Below, piece by piece: positions 13,319 to 26,016 of a stretch of DNA of 64,000 bases. Made by a program: the position numbers and the translations under genes. Below the pieces are notes generated by a model. That model did not search any database. It was not told the origin of the DNA and saw only the letters and a program-made list of their open reading frames with translations. Source of the stretch: Onchidella celtica (lineage: Eukaryota > Mollusca > Gastropoda > Systellommatophora > Onchidiidae); NCBI GenBank assembly GCA_963931925.1, contig OZ007571.1, forward strand, positions 34,536,233 to 34,600,232, read 5' to 3'. Each line of letters begins with the position of its first letter. The stretch's first letter is position 1.

Positions 13319-14921
13319 AAAAACACCTCATTCCTACCACAAAAATACACAGAAACAAGAAAAAGAAAAGGAAAAAGAAGAAAAGTGAGGTGTAAAAATG
13401 TCAAGGGCAGCGAAACCTGCTAAAATAAAGAGCTAAAACACAAACAATAATAATGAAAGGTACTTCACTCTGCAAGAATGCACCCCATATTCTCTGATAA
13501 TGATACGTGGTGTATAACCTGAAAATTTTACCCTGTATGGCATTTGAAGTACACTTTCCCTATTCTCTGTTAATAGCAATTAATATTATGACCTGAACAT
13601 TTTACATACTTCCTGCGAGACGTCCTCCAGAACACCTAAAAATACCACACATTGACTTTAAACCCGTTATCAATAAATAGCAGGAAAGATGGATGGGATG
13701 ATCAAACATCAAATAAACTACACTTTATCCAAGATCAACTTGGACAGTGGACTCATGCATCTCAACAAAAGCGGAGAGATGAAATTGTCCTTAGTAGATT
13801 CTGTCTGGGTCATACCCACTCTCACACACCGTTTTTTTTACTTAGGGGAGAATATCCCCCCGAATGTGTGGCATGCAATTACCACTATCAATAAAACATA
13901 TTTTCACTGAATGTGTAGACTCCGAAGAAGGCACTATGCCTGCGGGTCCATGAAAGAATTATTTTTTGTCGTGGACCCGCAATGCATCCTGTAATTTCTT
14001 GGAGAGGCTAAGATCTACAACTTTATTTAATAACTTTTACACTCGTTTACAAAACTGTTTCAGATCCGTTCAAAACAACTTTTGAGAACTTTACCAACAT
14101 GATAAAATTATACGAATGTATTTGATTTTATGTTAAATTTAAAAGCTCTCAATACAAAAGATAAATTAAGAACGTGAAGGGCCTACCCAAAATTAAAAAC
14201 ATGAAGTGCCCAGAGTGGCCGTTATCGTGCCGACGCGCCGTAAAAGCCAAACTCAAACAATCAATCAGTTACGAGTGATTGTCTTCTTGACGCAGTTGCA
14301 TACAGTTCATCCAAGCATTAGAAATCGTGACTTCTTCAATTCAATATTCATCAATCAATCATAACGGACACGGGCTGTGTAAATGTCGAAACATGGCAAA
14401 CTGAAAAAGTTGTATGTTGTAAAGTCTGGCGTAAGAAACAATACGGAAACGATACATTGAAACGCAAAGGAAAGGGAAAGTCAAAACTAGCATTCGGTCA
14501 AAGAACCTTCTTCATGCAAAAAAAAAAAAAAAAAGTGTAAAACACTCAAAAAATTGAAAATGCGGACATTTATATAGGAGTTTCAGACGTAGAAAGAGCC
14601 TGTCCATCAGGGTCTGATGTTCCAGTGTTCCATTTCTTTTGCGTTTTATGGCATTATTGTATCGTTTCTGTATTACTGTATATCTAGTGGAGACTTTGTA
14701 ACATGTAACTTTTTTTTCTTTTTAACACATTTTGATTCTCCTTCAAGGCTTACTGCCACCCCACAGATTCTCGGCGATTTTTCATAATATTATGTATTAA
14801 TGACACATTGTTCAATGAAACCATGTTGTGTGTTCACTCACATATTATGATGCACTAGTTCCGCCGCAATTTTCACCCATAACCCATTTTTCTGTTCAAA
14901 TCGCAGAGGTGCACGAGCTAA
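13319..14921. other. intergenic, no gene seen
   Basis: A- and T-rich DNA with homopolymer runs (for example A at 14518-14534). Overlapping short ORFs at 13652-13910 have no recognisable domain and low-complexity composition. Nothing here can be supported as a gene. Confidence 0.4.
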
Positions 14922-16035
14922 GGGAGAGAACATAGAGGACGCTTGACGCGCAAGAAAACTAGCGCGAGAGTCCAAGCGCCTTTTTATCTGTCTTAAGTGT
15001 GCCACTAAATCTCGTGTGACACCTATAGAGAACGCTAGTACTTTCCAGCTTCAGGCGTGCTGCGTCGCTTGTCAAGTCGCGCTAGTTTTAAAGTATTGAA
15101 AGTTAATTCTTTTCTCGCGTTGAAGCTGCTTGCTGAGAGTGTGTTGCCGTGCCGCTATTGATAAAATTGTCTTATTTCCCCTGCAGTGATAACTTGGGCA
15201 TAAACAACTTCCATTGAGATACGTTACAATGTGTTATTAGTAAAGTAAAACAAATTTTAATGTGTTTTTTTCTGTTTTGTTGCATCAATTAAAAATAAAC
15301 AAAAGGCACGTGGCACATCATTATGATCGAATTTATACCTTTTTAATACATTGAAGGAAATATGGAAAAGACTGTCTGCAAACTAATCCTGAAAATTGAA
15401 ATGTATACATGTAGTATATGTAGTTTGATGATGATTTAACGCAAAATGTGTTTCTTACACAGTCAAATAAAAAAAATAAAAATAAAGCAGAAGTATAAAT
15501 TTTTGAAAATTAACATGTTTTTCTTTGGTTTCCTTTCGTATTACGTGAAAATAACACATTGCTTACCCAGGGATATCACCAGCCTTTCTTCTGGCAGGAT
15601 GGGAACGTGACACCCATGACTTTGTAAGCCTTGGACTTATTTGGTCTAGTATAAAAGTGAATGTTTCAAGATTCATTCTAATGTAAGCGTGAAGTCTGTC
15701 GGGATGATCCTTCAACTGACTAAAGTCGTGATATTCGCCAACGTCTTTCCTCTCTTTATTAAGTTCATGCACACTTCCTCTTCCTTTCTTTTTAAAACAT
15801 AAGTTTTGGCAATGCACTGTCCAGCAAGACGTATTCGTCGTCTGAAGACGACGCCATACTGAAACAATGCCGGCACACAGCAGACTGCTGTTGACTGCAG
15901 AGTAATAGATCATGAAGAGCTAGATTCTCACGCGTTCTCTCTGTACATCCTTGATCAATCAGGCGCTTGTTGAAAAGGCGCCTGTACTCTCGCGCCAGTT
16001 TTCTCGCGCGTCAAGCGTTCTCTATGTTCTCTGCC
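14922..16035. mobile_element. PIF/Harbinger element with ~55-bp TIRs and TAA target duplication
   Basis: Terminal inverted repeats run from about 14922-14978 and 15981-16035. They share AGAGAACATAGA, ACGCTTGACGCGC, AGAAAACT and GCGCGAGAGT with few mismatches. The element is flanked by TAA on both sides (14919-14921 and 16036-16038), the classic 3-bp Harbinger target. It carries the 5' part of a HARBI1-like transposase gene on the minus strand and lacks the DDE catalytic region, so it is non-autonomous. Confidence 0.85.
15563..15913 (-). pseudogene. HARBI1-like transposase fragment (N-terminal exon)
   Basis: An open frame of 116 codons, starting just inside the right TIR. Residues about 60-95 (VHELNKERKDVGEYHDFS, RMNLETFTFILDQI) match the N-terminal region of Harbinger transposases that precedes the nuclease domain. 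The expected continuation, PEERLVISL, is present but in another frame from about 15602, so there is a frameshift near LTKS. That second frame then reaches a plausible splice donor (GTAAGC) near 15571. No downstream exon with DDE motifs is found before the left TIR. It is a dead remnant of a DNA transposon. Confidence 0.7.
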
Positions 16036-18227
16036 TAAGAATGGGCCAAGGCGGGGTGATTATTTATAGCGCGAGAAGCGATGAGATGGATAGAGTGAGT
16101 AAATAGTTCAAAGACTGCAGAACACTCTCTCAGGTGTTGACTCAGTTATACAGTGGAGAACGGTTAAACCGAAAATGACTAAACTGAAACTAGCGCTAAA
16201 CCGAAGGAAAATAAGAATCCCCGATTTGTTCAATCTTTATCTTTGTTAACAAACTAGCGCTGAACCGAAAGAACCCTATGGTTAAACCGAAAAGAAAATT
16301 GCTGGATACAGTGGCCAGTCCACTGTGATTTGCCATAGATCGAGTCAAGTCACTGTATCACCCCACTACGCTCCCTCCCCCTCAACAACAAAAAAAAAGC
16401 ATGCTTTGTTCTGCCTGGTGGTGGAGGCCTACATGGAAGTGGCAGCACTACAGGGATAGGGGGAGAGGAAGGGAGGCCTATAACCTCACGGGTCCGAGAT
16501 CAGGCGGCAGCAGACATTACGTCTGGTGTATCGCGAGTGACCTTTCATAAATATAATGTATGACATCAGAGAGACAAGTTATCGCGGACAGCGCATTTCA
16601 TGGCAGCGTGTACGGTAACGGTAACGAGATCGGCGGGACGGCAGTTCAGTACTGTCCGTTCACACGCACGTCTCCCTGTTCTGAGAGTTACTCCACATTC
16701 ACACGCACATCCATGCTTCGAGTCTGCCTTGACCTGAGCAATCGCCCATCCTCATTCTCAGTCAAAGACACAGAGCAAACGAAGATGTGTTGAGCCTGTT
16801 CAGCTTGTGTACTAACATTATTTGTCCTCTATGATAGTGATTTGGGCTGCCTCTCTTGAAACTGGCATTTTTCAAGCCTCTTATCGCTAAACCGAAACTC
16901 TGTTTAAACCGAAAACAAACCCGTGGTCCCGCGGTGATTAGTGTTTCTAGAGCTGTATTTCACATTTTAGCCGTCCCAATGACCCTCGTTTTAGAACGCT
17001 CGTCGAACCAGATGTATGGGCTTCCAAGTTTGAATTTAGACCAGGACGAGTTCCAAACCAACAAAGTTCTCGCTCGTCGGCGACCTGGTGAAGCCCCAAG
17101 CCTCGTCACTGAAGTTTAGTAATTTTATGCTATAGTCTCACTGTGCTGAAAAATTGTCGTAAGTGCCCAATAAGAGAAAACAAATGTCAAACTTCACAAT
17201 AGGAAATCAGGTGCTTATCTTTCAACTCACTTTGCTACCTAGGGAAACTTCAGTGCAGACTACTAGAGATTGGGGCCCATATCTCGTTAAGCACTCTGCG
17301 TGTGTATCTGGCATGTTATGACGGCAATAGGCCTGCATATATTTATAAAAAGTACCACTGCAGTCAACATCCGCTTATTCTTTCATTAATGTAGATGGCG
17401 CCGTCATTCGGCCATTATCGTTTAATGAACTACCATTACCATGTCCCACTTCTGCTTTATTAACAGCTTCTTCCATTCTGGTGCATACTACAATATTACT
17501 GGTTACCGTGAAAAGTATCATCATGTTTACTTTTAAAGCTCATCTAGTGTTCTATGTAATGCCATAAACATACCTTACCGCTGCATTATTCTCAGCTCCT
17601 TCTATTCTAATGCATACAATAATATGGCTTTTACACAAAATGAGTAACATCAGTCATTGCCAGTGTAAGGGTGTGTCTGTGGTGAGGCACCCTGGGAGAA
17701 ACGCAAAAGGGGGAGCGGAAATGTGTGTGTGTGTGTGGGGGGGGGTATAGAATGGCGTGTAGGGAAGGTAACCAGAACCTATCTCATTTTGAGAAATAGA
17801 CGAACAGGTCAAACAGAAATACAAACAAGCAAACAAACAAGTGAAAGAAGAATTTGTCACCTGGGTGATGCTAGTAGTTGTGGGAAAACGCAGGTGGCAA
17901 GGCAAGCCCCATGAGACAAAAACGCCAAAAACACGATTGGTTAACGCCCGTTTTATTTTAGCACCCACCAAGACAAAATATAGGTGTCACACATTCAAGT
18001 TCCATAAAAATCGTGACTTTGGCATCCGCCCTAACAAGTTGGATCTTTCAAATAAATTGAAATAAATTGATTGCAAGAAACGGTCTACTTACACCTCTGA
18101 CGCAAGCTTGTGGTTTGGAATCATCGGACTGACGCTGCATTGCTAAGGTGAACGTATCACCACTTTGAAAAAACCAAAGGAGTTCGCAAAATTCCATTGT
18201 GATCTGTCGAAAGTTCAACGTAGCGCA
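16036..18227. other. intergenic region with TAAACCGAA motifs, no gene seen
   Basis: Holds several copies of a TAAACCGAA-like motif (near 16165, 16197, 16263, 16282, 16887 and 16905), a duplicated ~90-bp block (17450-17540 and 17570-17650), and a TG then G run at 17721-17746. The short ORFs lack domains. The promoter of the His-rich gene should lie near the right end but no clear core element is visible. Confidence 0.4.
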
Positions 18228-21200
18228 ATGAGGGCAATTATCTTCTTGGTTGCTGCCATCATCAGCATGGCATGGGCTGTTCCGCTGCAAAGTAAGTTAT
18301 ATAAAACTATTGTACCTCAACATTTACGAATTGTGACAGCTTTAACACACTAGCTGGTTACTTGGCTTCGCTCGGGGAAGGGGGCGCTTTGACATGCCAA
18401 TTCGGGATCAAAGGAAAGATGAGGAGACTCAAAATTATTACATGGCAATTATAATTTGAAAAACAAAACAAAAGAAGACATATTTAGGCTAGGATGTACA
18501 GAAATACATATGGTACTCACTCAATATCTATAATCCAGAACTCTTGCTAGACAAACTTTCTGGTTTTTCTGTTTGGGAAAAAAAAAAGTACTCAATTATA
18601 CACCTACGAGATGGCAAACCTGTCCTTGTAGTGTACGCGGAAGTTCGGACTCCATGCAAGGGCCTTCGCCTGACTGCAGCCAAATGTCGTTAAATGAAAA
18701 GCACAATTACAGGATCTCATGTTTTCAAGGAAGTGCACTGAAGCCAGAGTTTGTTCTCTCAACAAAGTTGCAATCTCTGCTGGGGTTTAGATTGTGGATG
18801 TAAATCGACGTTACCATGTAACTTTAAGCAGCACATGCCTGGACTTTCTCTTAGAAATTTCCAAGCATTGCAGTGGCGGTACTGGACATAAAATGTGCCA
18901 GTATCACAAACACGATGGCACTGGTTCATAGGAAAATGCTTTTAGCAGAAGAAGGGCTGCAGTCTACTCCACTGGCGTTTGATTTTCGTCATTTTCTTCA
19001 CCCTGAAGCCTGACATCTGCGACGCTTTGGCGTGAATATCCGAACGGCTCTACGAGGGGGCGGCATCAGTTTAGATATACGATTTCGCCTTAATTAAACT
19101 ATGACCGACTTTTACCATTCAAAATTCCTATACATTAATGTAATCAACAACAACAACAAAAACAACTTTCATTGCTAATGTACAGTGACTGAATAGCAAG
19201 ACCATGGACATGAGAAGTAAGGAGCTCTCTCCAAACAAAAAGCTTAGCTCCTTGCAAACCGAGTAAATAGCGTACTGATTCCAGCAATGGCTGATAGCAA
19301 CACGAGTTTAATAATGTTTTCAAAAGTAAGAGTTGGTGCTCTCGAACCACATAACTCTACAAATCTATAGTATAGATCTATCTATAGAACCCTGTGTCGC
19401 GATGTGGGTTAGATGGGGAGAATTCGACTGACACTCTTTCGAGGTCCGCTCCCACAATCGACGAACACAAAAAAATACTTGCACTCTAAAAACTAAATAA
19501 ATCAATTGCTTTGATTTTTAGCAGAACTGTAGGGCAGTTTAATTACAGGAATTAATGTAACAAATATAATTATAAATATAAATATCAATTCAAAGGCAAC
19601 TGAATCTAACTAATGAAACTACAGCTTTCTATAAAGACTAACTTATTCACTCTAACTACTTGCAGATCATATGAGTTATATGCCAAATAGAATCCGCGCA
19701 CGTGGCGACGGATATAACAGTTTAAATTCTATTAATTCAATGAGACATGTTATGATATGGACATTTCCTCTAGACACGCCATGGAGAATGCTTGTACAAC
19801 CATGCGTTGTCTGGCGGTAGCTCTGAAACTGTCTTCAAAAGTAAGTAGAACGGTTCACTTTCATCATTACAAATTAGTATGGACTCTCACCATGCGGCCC
19901 TCACTAGGAGTGAGAGCGCTGGATGTAAACGCTGTGGGTTCATATTAAACCAAGTAGCTTAGGCTCTGGAGCTTTAAATCAGGCTCCTCACAATATGGAC
20001 TGCTCAACTGCGTCTTAAATGTCTCTCATCTGGCTGAGGACTATCGCCGTCCACCTCGTAAATGGATTGTCTACATGTGGCATCTATCTAAGCTCTGCAC
20101 GGGTTTAAATACTAAAGCTATGTCTCGACCTTCCGTCCAGATTCATACATTTGATTGGTGCAACCACCTCTAGCTCAGCTGCCGAACCGAGTTATTTTAA
20201 GTAACAGCCCTACGCAACGACCTTGGGTCGACATCAAAGGTCGAATCACTCAAGACAATAAAATGTAATTTTATAGCAATAAATTCTTAACATGTTCAAA
20301 ACCCCGAGCTTTTACTCTGGATCACGGATTTTCTGTACGTCAACAGACGTCTCAATAACATTTAATTCCTACTCACCCCTTCCCTCTCTACTAAACCTAG
20401 TTCAAAACACGAGATATAAAAAGTGCTCAGTCATGCACACCTACGCTGTCCGTCTATCCTTCCCCACACTTTCTGTCTATCTATTAGGAAAAAAACTGTT
20501 CAAAACAAATTGTTTACGAGACCAAGTTATGCTGGCTCGCACAATAATTACGTTTGTAAAAATTACTCACTGCTGTCTCACAAAAATTTACTCATTGGAA
20601 ACATTTATGAATCAAATCTGTTCTTGACACTCTGTATCTCGAGCAGAATTTTTTTTTTTTTTTGGAATTCGCAGCGTGGAATAACTGTACGAATCTTGTC
20701 TCAGTAACATTCTTTTCACACACACACACAATTAAAAAAAAAATCACACACATACGTAGGTGGATAACTAGGTAGATTGTTGTACATAGCAATCGCCGGC
20801 AAGGGGACTGAGATTTCGAGTTTCCTCTTGCTCCAAATACGTCTGGAGTCTCGTAAGAACAAAGCAATATTGTGGTTCAGATTGTCAGATTTTTTTTCGT
20901 TTTCTTGCTGAAATCCCCTGATATATTCTTTACTATAGGAATGATCAAATGCTACAATATCCCTACAAAACAAAAAAGTAGAGAGATGCAACCTTCCCCC
21001 TACCCCAGAAAGACATATTACATGTATATATAGAAAAGAAAAAGAGAGAGAGAAAGTAACTGATTCCTTCAGTAAAGACCCGGTTCTTTCTTTCTCCCGC
21101 AGGTCGTCAGTTGCATGTCCCAGATGAACACGCCGACCCCCACGCTACCAACCATACACATGGCCATGTTCACGATACTGATTCCCACGCTGATACCCAT

Positions 21201-22976
21201 GCTGATGCCCACGCCACCAACCACACACATGGCCATGTCCACGACACTGGTAAACCAGCCCGTCAAGTTCACACTCTTGATTCCCATGCCGATCCCCACG
21301 CCACCAACCATACACATGGCCATGTCCACGATACTGATTCCCACGCTGATACCCATGCTGATGCCCACGCCACCAACCACACACATGGCCATGTCCACGA
21401 CACTGGTAAACCAGCCCGTGAAGCTCACACACCTGATTCTCACGCTGATGCCCACGCCACCAACCATACACATGGCCATGTCCACGACACTGGTAAACCA
21501 GCCCGTGAAGCTCACACTCCTGAGTCTCACGCTGATGCCCACGCCACCAACCACACACATGGCCATGTCCACGACACTGGTAAACCAGCCCGTCAAGTTC
21601 ACACTCCTGATTCCCATGCCGATCCCCACGCCACCAACCATACACATGGCCATGTCCACGATACTGATGCCCACGCTGATACCCATGCTGATGCCCACGC
21701 CACCAACCATACACATGGCCATGTCCACGACACTGGTAAACCAGCCCGTGAAGCTCACACACCTGATTCTCACGCTGATGCCCACGCCACCAACCATACA
21801 CATGGCCATGTCCACGACACTGGTAAACCAGCCCGTGAAGCTCACACTCCTGATTCTCACGCTGATGCCCATGCCACCAACCATACACATGGCCATGTCC
21901 ACGACACTGGTAAACCAGCCCGTCAAGTTCACACTCCTGATTCCCATGCCGATCCCCACGCCACCAACCATACACATGGCCATGTCCACGATACTGATGC
22001 CCACGCTGATACCCATGCTGATGCCCACGCCACCAACCACACACATGGCCATGTTCACGACACTGGTAAACCAGCCCGTGAAGCTCACACTCCTGATTCT
22101 CACGCTGATGCCCACGCCACCAACCATACACATGGCCATGTCCACGACACTGGTAAACCAGCCCGTCAAGTTCACACTCCTGATTCCCATGCCGATCCCC
22201 ACGCCACCAACCATACACATGGCCATGTCCACGATACTGATGCCCACGCTGATACCCATGCTGATGCCCACGCCACCAACCACACACATGGCCATGTCCA
22301 CGACACTGGTAAACCAGCCCGTGAAGCTCACACTCCTGATTCTCACGCTGATGCCCACGCCACCAACCATACACATGGCCATGTCCACGACACTGGTAAA
22401 CCAGCCCGTCAAGTTCACACTCCTGATTCCCATGCCGATCCCCACGCCACCAACCATACACATGGCCATGTCCACGATACTGATGCCCACGCTGATACCC
22501 ATGCTGATGCCCACGCCACCAACCACACACATGGCCATGTCCACGACACTGGTAAACCAGCCCGTGAAGCTCACACTCCTGATTCTCACGCTGATGCCCA
22601 CGCCACCAACCACACACATGGCCATGTCCACGACACTGGTAAACCAGCCCGTGAAGCTCACACTCCTGATTCTCACGCTGATGCCCACGCCACCAACCAC
22701 ACACATGGCCATGTCCACGACACTGGTAAACCAGCCCGTGAAGCTCACACTCCTGATTCTCACGCTGATGCCCACGCCACCAACCATACACACGGCCATG
22801 TCCACGACACTGGTAAACCAGCCCGTGAAGCTCACACACCTGATTCTCATGCTGATGCCAACGCCACCAACCATACACATGGCCATGTCCATGACACTGG
22901 TAAACCAGCCCGTCGTCAAGATGGCCACGCAAACTCTCATGCAATTGACAACACCCATATCCCCGACCGCCGCTGA
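18228..22976 (+). CDS. secreted histidine-rich tandem-repeat protein (645 aa)
   Basis: Exon 1 (18228-18291) encodes MRAIIFLVAAIISMAWAVPL, a clean signal peptide likely cut after AWA, and ends in a phase-1 GTAAGT donor. Exon 2 (21103-22976) follows a pyrimidine-rich CCCGCAG acceptor and rejoins in frame. The mature protein is almost entirely 22 repeats sharing NHTHGHVHDT: one N-terminal unit, fifteen 29-residue units (opening GKPAR) and six 23-residue units (opening DSHADTHADAHAT or DAHADTHADAHAT). Each unit has seven His (24-30%). NHT in every core is an N-glycosylation sequon. A short tail, GKPARRQDGHANSHAIDNTH plus five residues, ends the protein. No cysteine and no membrane segment occur. 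I do not recognise an orthologue. Metal binding or an extracellular matrix or mucus role is inferred from composition only; processing at the repeated GKPAR is an untested alternative. Confidence 0.85.
18292..21102 (+). other. intron of the His-rich gene, nothing else seen
   Basis: This 2.8-kb intron is AT-rich and has a CA run near 20716-20730 and an AG-rich stretch at 21033-21054. Short ORFs on both strands show no domain. No repeat with clear ends is found. Confidence 0.6.
21111..22898 (+). repeat. coding minisatellite, 22 units of 87 or 69 bp
   Basis: Units are 87 bp (15 copies) or 69 bp (6 copies) plus one leading 69-bp unit, all multiples of three, with few substitutions between copies. 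A higher-order pattern recurs: a GKPARQV unit, then a 69-bp unit, then GKPAREA units. This 243-bp trio occurs repeatedly, showing that blocks and not single units were duplicated. Because units keep the frame and contain few stops, other frames on both strands are also open. Confidence 0.95.
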
Positions 22977-23208
22977 AGTGGATTTCTCCACACCCGAGTT
23001 CATGAAGCAGGCAGATTGTAACTGGACATCATCTCATGTTTGGACTGTCGTTTCCATCATTACCATGACACGAATAGCTATAAATTTCCGATGATACGAT
23101 TGAAAATAACTAAACGATTTCCATGGTAAATGGTGGATTAAATATTATGCACTGTACATCTTATTACTTTAGCCGTTGTCTTTTTTTCTTTTTCATTCAT
23201 ATTGCTAT

Positions 23209-23214
23209 ATTAAA
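23209..23214 (+). terminator. polyadenylation signal ATTAAA of the His-rich gene
   Basis: ATTAAA about 230 bp after the TGA stop; the only good plus-strand signal close downstream. Cleavage site not visible. Confidence 0.4.
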
Positions 23215-23580
23215 CAATATATGCGGTTAACATGTTCATGTAAGTATTTCAGAATTCCCTGTCTCTTATGATTTGAAAAATTCAGCGTCCTGGAGTAAAT
23301 ATTTATGTCCCAAAGGGCGGAATCTGATAATGATTGTTGCCGCATTCCCGCAGTGGCTGAATCTGAATTTAGCTTTTCACGGCGCGTCAGCTCGATAACC
23401 ACGATCTTGCACCCTGCTTTGTTCATTAATGAGAAGTCTTTATAGTTGAAACATTGGAGGTGCGAAATGGTTTACGATGATAATGGAGGACGGGGCTGGG
23501 GGTGCTATCTGTCAAATGAAAAACGAATACATTTGGTATATTATTATATCTCACCTGTCAGGGACCACTGTCACATAGAC

Positions 23581-23850
23581 ACAGTGGTCTAGAGGCAAGG
23601 TGCTCTCCTCGCATGCCGACGTTATCGGGTTCAAATCCCGGTAGGTGGAGGCATGTTGGAATTTTGGGATTTTTCTCATATTTTTCTGTCCCTGGTCCTA
23701 TGGTAGGTAGGATCGAGCACCTAGTCCTCTCGGAAAAGGACGAAAAATTCGGAGGGCTCGTGTACACTTTTGCGCAAGTTAAAGATACCTTGGCAGTTGG
23801 AAACTGAGAAGAACAGGCCGAACAGGCCGCTGCCTGGGCAAAATTAAATT
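23581..23850 (+). mobile_element. tRNA-derived SINE, copy B
   Basis: The tRNA-like head has an A box (TGGTCTAGAGGC, 23585-23596) and an excellent B box (GGTTCAAATCC, 23628-23638) inside a perfect T-arm, CGGGTTCAAATCCCG. The body shares CCTATGGTAGGTAGGAT, GAGCACCTAGTC, CTCTCGGAAAAGGAC and ACCTTGGCAGTT with copy A at 13046. It ends near GGGCAAAATTAAATTTTAAA. The well-kept promoter suggests the younger of the two copies. Confidence 0.82.
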
Positions 23851-25800
23851 TTAAATTTATCCCTACGACTCCCCCCTACTCCCCCCCCCCCCCACCACCA
23901 AAGACCCGCCGACTGGCGCTGCACTGTGGCGACGACGTGTCTTCTCCAGTTGTAACTGTCCTGCAAATGACACTAAGGCAAATTTACCAAATGGGATCAA
24001 AGAAAAAAAAATGACACAATATAACATACCAGACGGATCAGAACAAACATACTTTGGAGTCCAGAGTGAAAACGTTAATGTCAGTGGAACTTTCACTTGA
24101 CCTTACAATAAGACCCGCGTTGAAGCCATCATACAGTCAGCTCGAAGGGTGTTTTACCACCTCCCATTCCGCCCACAACTACAATAGCTTTTCATTCGTA
24201 ACAAGTACGCTCATTTAGGTGTGTAATGCCCACCCAAAATCTATGCATAACATTCTATTATCATAGTAACAGCAACAAAGTAGAGGTGAGAAAGTATGAT
24301 AGTTTTAACAGTTTTAACTCGGCGGTACCGGTAACTACTCTATAAAAATATTCTCAAGAACCTTGAAAAAAAAAAAAAGAAAGGAAAGGGAGACACTATA
24401 TAAACTGTTATCGAACGCGGCTGCACTACACATGAGCGACTTTTAAGCCGTGTTCTCGTACTGTTCAGTAATCAAAAGAAACAGTCGACCGATTAGCGAC
24501 TAAATAATGTTAATCTCACGATATCAGAAATAAAGGCTGTTCCCCGAGCATTGATATTGGAATGAAATGAACCATGCAAAGACCAGTCAACATTTTTGCT
24601 GTTCTTTATTTAGTTCTTCAAGAAACAAGAATATTGCTAGGATGGAGACTCTGAAACGTGTCCTTAAAGTGCTTGAGAAAATCCAAAGCTTCCGCATGTT
24701 TTTGTGGTCCGCCCTTCAGGGTCCCGGTTGGTCCATGAACTAGGGGGAAACACTGCTGTCCCCTTTATACAGTATGTTTGCAAAATGTAGTCAGCAAACT
24801 GACGAACCAATTCTGCATAATGTAGAATTTAAGGCTCAGCGGCAAAAAAAAACATTTCCTGGATGCATTGGAGACATTACTTCCTTTATAATATGAAGAT
24901 ATACGACTAATAGTTTCCTTTCGATCACTACAAAATGGAAATTGCACAAAGCGTAAAGTGGGACGCAATATGAAATGCTTTTTTTTTTTTCGTCTCTTGT
25001 AAAATGTTGATATTCTAATAAGGCTTTTTTTTTTTCCACAACTGGACAGAACAGCGATTCAACGCAAAATCCATGACATTTTGAATACCTAACCATCTCC
25101 AATGCAGTAAGTGGCTCTGCACAAAGTCTGCTTTATGACATCAACACGTTTCACTAATGTAAGATGAGGTCAGGTCTGGGAGCTAATTACTGTTGACGTC
25201 GCTACTGATGGCCGATGACCTTAACAGTAAAACCAACAATAAGGGAGCTTAGCTCTAATTAACGGCGCGTATTATCATTTTGCTGCTGCCCATGATGGTG
25301 ATGGCGGTGATGATGATTATAATGATGATGACGAAGGTGGCGGTGACGATGATGACAACGTCTAAGATGATGATGACGGCGGTTGTCAGGGTTAGGACTA
25401 GAAGTGTCGTGCTGGGTCACGGTTTGTTTATTTCATGGTCTCGTTGATTTTAGCCAGTGCAGATGTCCTTGAACTATTCCCGTGGACAGTTTGTTTTTGT
25501 AACGCTTTTTCTTAGAGATGGAAAGAAAGTGGGGCAAGATAGAATAAATGGATGAGTTAACAGTGACGGTGCAATTCTCGACCCCGTGATTTTGATAAAC
25601 TTTAACAGGGGTGAGAAAAGGGAGTGAGTAAATTCGTACATAAAACGTAGAGGGTTTAGAGACTTTAGTAAGGGTTTTGATATGTTAATTTGACCTTGTC
25701 TGTTACTATTAATAGAATCTATTAATACTACGAGCTGAGCTCGAAATGGATGCACCAATCAAATTTGGGCAGTTGGCTGGGGAATTGCATATGGCCGCGC
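23851..25800. other. intergenic, no gene seen
   Basis: Contains a C run at 23881-23893, A and T homopolymers, and a GAT/GGT-rich microsatellite at about 25288-25382. No ORF with coding character was found. Confidence 0.4.
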
Positions 25801-25802
25801 GG

Positions 25803-25809
25803 TATATAA
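25803..25809 (+). promoter_or_regulatory. candidate TATA box of an unassigned promoter
   Basis: TATATAA follows a CCAATCA motif (25756-25762) and a CG-rich CCGCGCGG. A GTAAGTG splice-donor-like sequence sits about 200 bp downstream (26010-26016). This would fit a short 5' non-coding exon. No downstream coding exon can be linked to it. Confidence 0.3.
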
Positions 25810-26016
25810 GCGCAGCCATTCCTATGTTTGAGCACTCCATGCAGAAATTATCCATCTGTGAAGGCAGTCGGCGGGATTCAGCCTGAGAGAATCAGAAGAT
25901 TGTTAAAGGCATGTCTATGTCCTTGATAGACACTGGAATGAGACCATACGCTCTTCAGAAATTATCTACTGCTATTATCTCCGGCTCCCTGATCTCGTAT
26001 CAGGGACCAAGCGTAA

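Noticed and set aside
16560-17119. Two plus-strand ORFs of 77 and 87 codons
   Set aside because: No domain, no splice or poly(A) context, composition like the flanks.
21069-23094. Long ORFs of 599-659 codons in other frames and on the minus strand across the repeat
   Set aside because: They exist because 87- and 69-bp units repeat without stops. Only the frame that joins exon 1 by a phase-1 splice has a signal peptide and a sensible end.
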